DNA of 5,840 bases from Planctomycetota bacterium (lineage in GTDB: Bacteria; Planctomycetota; UBA1135). Shown piece by piece: positions 4,389 through 5,840 of the stretch (position 1 is the stretch's first letter; every line of letters starts with the position of its first letter). Position numbers and translations under genes: made by a program. Below the pieces are notes generated by a model. It was not told the origin of the DNA and ran no database searches. It worked only from the letters and a program-made list of their open reading frames with translations. The stretch covers positions 1 to 5,840 of the forward strand of contig JALUUN010000630.1 of assembly GCA_027021325.1 (NCBI GenBank), given 5' to 3'.

Positions 4389-5840
4389 AGGACCGCGTCC
4401 CGCGTCCCGGCGACCGCCTGCCCCTGGTGGACGCCCGCGAGAAGGTGGACGGAAGCGGCGTCTTCGTCGCCGACCTGCGCTTCCCGGGCATGCTCCACGC
4501 CCGCCTGGTGCGCTCGCCCGTGGCCCACGGCCGGATCCGGGGCGTGGACCTCACGCAGGCACGGCGCGTCCCGGGCTTCGTGGGCGCCCTCCTGCCCGGC
4601 GACCCGGGTACCGCCGTCCCCTTCGGGGTCCTGCCCATCAGCGAGGACCAGACCGCCCTCCCCGCCGGGCGCGTCCTCTTCCGCGGCATGCCCGTCGCCC
4701 TGGTCGCGGCGACCACCGAGGAGGCCGCCCGGGAAGCCGCCCTGGAGGTGCGCCTGGACCTGGAGGAGCTGCCTGCGGTCACGCGCCTGCGGGACGCCGC
4801 CCGGCCCGCCGCCGCGCCCTTGCATCCCCACTGCCGGGAGGGAACCAGCCTGCACAAGCGCGTCGAGCGTGAGATCGGCGACGTGGACGGCGCCCTGGGC
4901 GAGGCCGCCGTCCGGGTCGAGACCTCGTGGACCTTCCCCGGCGTCACCCACGCCTTCACCGAGCCCATCGGCTGCGTCGCCGTCCCCGAGGGCGAGCGCC
5001 TGACCCTCTACACCTCGACCCAGGTCCCGCACTACGTGCAGCGGGCCCTGGCGAAGGTCCTGGGCTGGGAACTGCACCGGGTGCGGGTGGTCAAGCCTCT
5101 GGTCGGCGGTGGCTTCGGCGGCAAGTCCGATCCCTTCGGCCACGAGATGGCCGTAGCCCTCCTGGCCCGGCGCCTGGGCCGGCCGCTGCGCCTGATCCTG
5201 GACCGCGACGAGGTGTTCCTGAACAACCACGGGCGCCACCCCCAGACCTACCGCCTGCAGCTCGCCGCCGACGCCGAAGGGCGGCTCACGGCTCTCGAGG
5301 CCGAGGCCGAACTGGACGGCGGTGCCTTCGCCAGCTTCGGGGTGGTGACCACCTGGTACAACGGCGTCCTCTGCGAGGGCCCGTACCGCATCCCGGCCTT
5401 CCGCTACCGCGGCCGCCGCTACTACACCTCGAAGCCTGCGAGCGGGGCCATGCGCGGTCACGGCGCGGTGAACGCACGCTGCGTCCTGGAGACCGCCCTC
5501 GACGAACTCGCCGCCGAACTCGGCCTCGATCCCTTCGAGATCCGCCTGCGCAACGCCCTGCCGGCCTGGACCACGACCCTCGGCCACCTGCGCATCACCT
5601 CGAACGGCTTCCGCGAGTGTCTTCTGCGGGTGCGCGAAGCGAGCGGATGGGAGGAGCGCTGGCGGCGCCTGCCGCCGGGGCGCGGCCTGGGGCTCGGCTG
5701 CGGCTTCTACCTGAGCGGCTCGGCCCTGCCGATCCACCGCAATCGCGTGCCCCAGTCCACGGTGCATCTCAAGATCGACCTGGACGGCGGGATCACCCTC
5801 CACTCCCTGGCGGCGGACATCGGCCAGGGATCGGACACCA
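4385..5840 (+). CDS. hcrA: Molybdopterin large subunit, 4-hydroxybenzoyl-CoA reductase alpha-like (runs off right edge)
   Basis: The first 485 residues of a molybdenum-cofactor subunit of the xanthine oxidase family; about 770 are usual, so the C-terminal third is missing, including the catalytic Glu. An aldehyde-oxidase/xanthine-dehydrogenase a/b hammerhead domain spans about 15-130, the first Moco-binding domain about 155-395, and the second begins near 420. Visible cofactor-site motifs are STQ (Q213), GGGFGGK (241-247), GRHP (283-286), GAMRGHG (354-360, with the conserved R357) and GQGSDT at the edge. The segments FGVLPI, STQVPHYVQ, GAMRGHGAVNAR, the WEER...LPPGRGLGLG stretch and AADIGQGSDT recall Thauera HcrA as I remember it. 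The inferred reaction is reductive removal of the para-hydroxyl of 4-hydroxybenzoyl-CoA with reduced ferredoxin. S248 replaces the Glu that binds purines in xanthine dehydrogenase. Another acyl-CoA or aromatic hydroxylase of the same branch remains possible. No FAD subunit is present in the window. Confidence 0.85.
   Translation, partial: MKDRVPRPGDRLPLVDAREKVDGSGVFVADLRFPGMLHARLVRSPVAHGRIRGVDLTQARRVPGFVGALLPGDPGTAVPFGVLPISEDQTALPAGRVLFRGMPVALVAATTEEAAREAALEVRLDLEELPAVTRLRDAARPAAAPLHPHCREGTSLHKRVEREIGDVDGALGEAAVRVETSWTFPGVTHAFTEPIGCVAVPEGERLTLYTSTQVPHYVQRALAKVLGWELHRVRVVKPLVGGGFGGKSDPFGHEMAVALLARRLGRPLRLILDRDEVFLNNHGRHPQTYRLQLAADAEGRLTALEAEAELDGGAFASFGVVTTWYNGVLCEGPYRIPAFRYRGRRYYTSKPASGAMRGHGAVNARCVLETALDELAAELGLDPFEIRLRNALPAWTTTLGHLRITSNGFRECLLRVREASGWEERWRRLPPGRGLGLGCGFYLSGSALPIHRNRVPQSTVHLKIDLDGGITLHSLAADIGQGSDT

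Noticed and set aside
782..5803. A leftward frame open for about 1670 codons.
   Set aside because: High GC removes stop codons from antisense frames. Only the last 394 codons (from 1966) match a family; the rest is the complement of the 475-aa protein and the reductase genes.

Overview
This is a very GC-rich window (roughly three quarters G+C by eye) from a bacterial chromosome, with tightly packed genes and strongly G/C-biased third codon positions. No direct taxonomic marker is present. Extreme GC, a 4-hydroxybenzoyl-CoA-reductase-like enzyme and Ala/Leu-rich helical-repeat proteins would fit an anaerobic or facultative soil/sediment bacterium, for example an acidobacterium of the Holophagae type. 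That placement is a low-confidence inference; Deltaproteobacteria-like, myxobacterial or betaproteobacterial origins are not excluded.

Layout. The window is a divergent arrangement around a 303-bp intergenic region (1967-2269). Leftward, on the minus strand, lie a sigma-70 family sigma factor (782-1966) and, 28 bp after it, the first 251 codons of an unrecognised Ala/Leu-rich protein that runs off the left edge (1-753). Rightward lie a second unrecognised, probably exported, helical-repeat protein of 475 aa (2270-3697), a 187-bp gap, and a two-gene operon. The operon encodes a 2Fe-2S small subunit (3885-4388) and a molybdopterin large subunit (4385 to the right edge, incomplete), which overlap by an ATGA. 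The pair most resembles HcrC and HcrA of 4-hydroxybenzoyl-CoA reductase, the molybdenum enzyme that removes the para-hydroxyl of 4-hydroxybenzoyl-CoA to give benzoyl-CoA in anaerobic aromatic degradation. The FAD subunit (HcrB-like) is not in the window and would be expected just downstream.

Regulatory reading. The sigma factor is clearly sigma-70-like but departs from the primary-sigma consensus at residues that read the -10 and extended -10 elements, and it carries a long spacer between regions 1.2 and 2. CTAG occurs only three times in the window, each time within a CTAGGNT on the sense strand just upstream of a gene or operon. Before the two helical-repeat genes it is the identical 10-mer CTAGGCTGGG, with TAGGCT ending 7-8 nt before the ATG, as expected for a -10 box of a leaderless transcript. 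The divergent intergenic region also holds several perfect inverted repeats, including one in an unusually AT-rich patch. I see no mobile element, CRISPR array, tRNA or rRNA. An exciting new system is not demonstrated; the sigma factor with its flanking genes and shared CTAGGCT element is the best candidate for follow-up.
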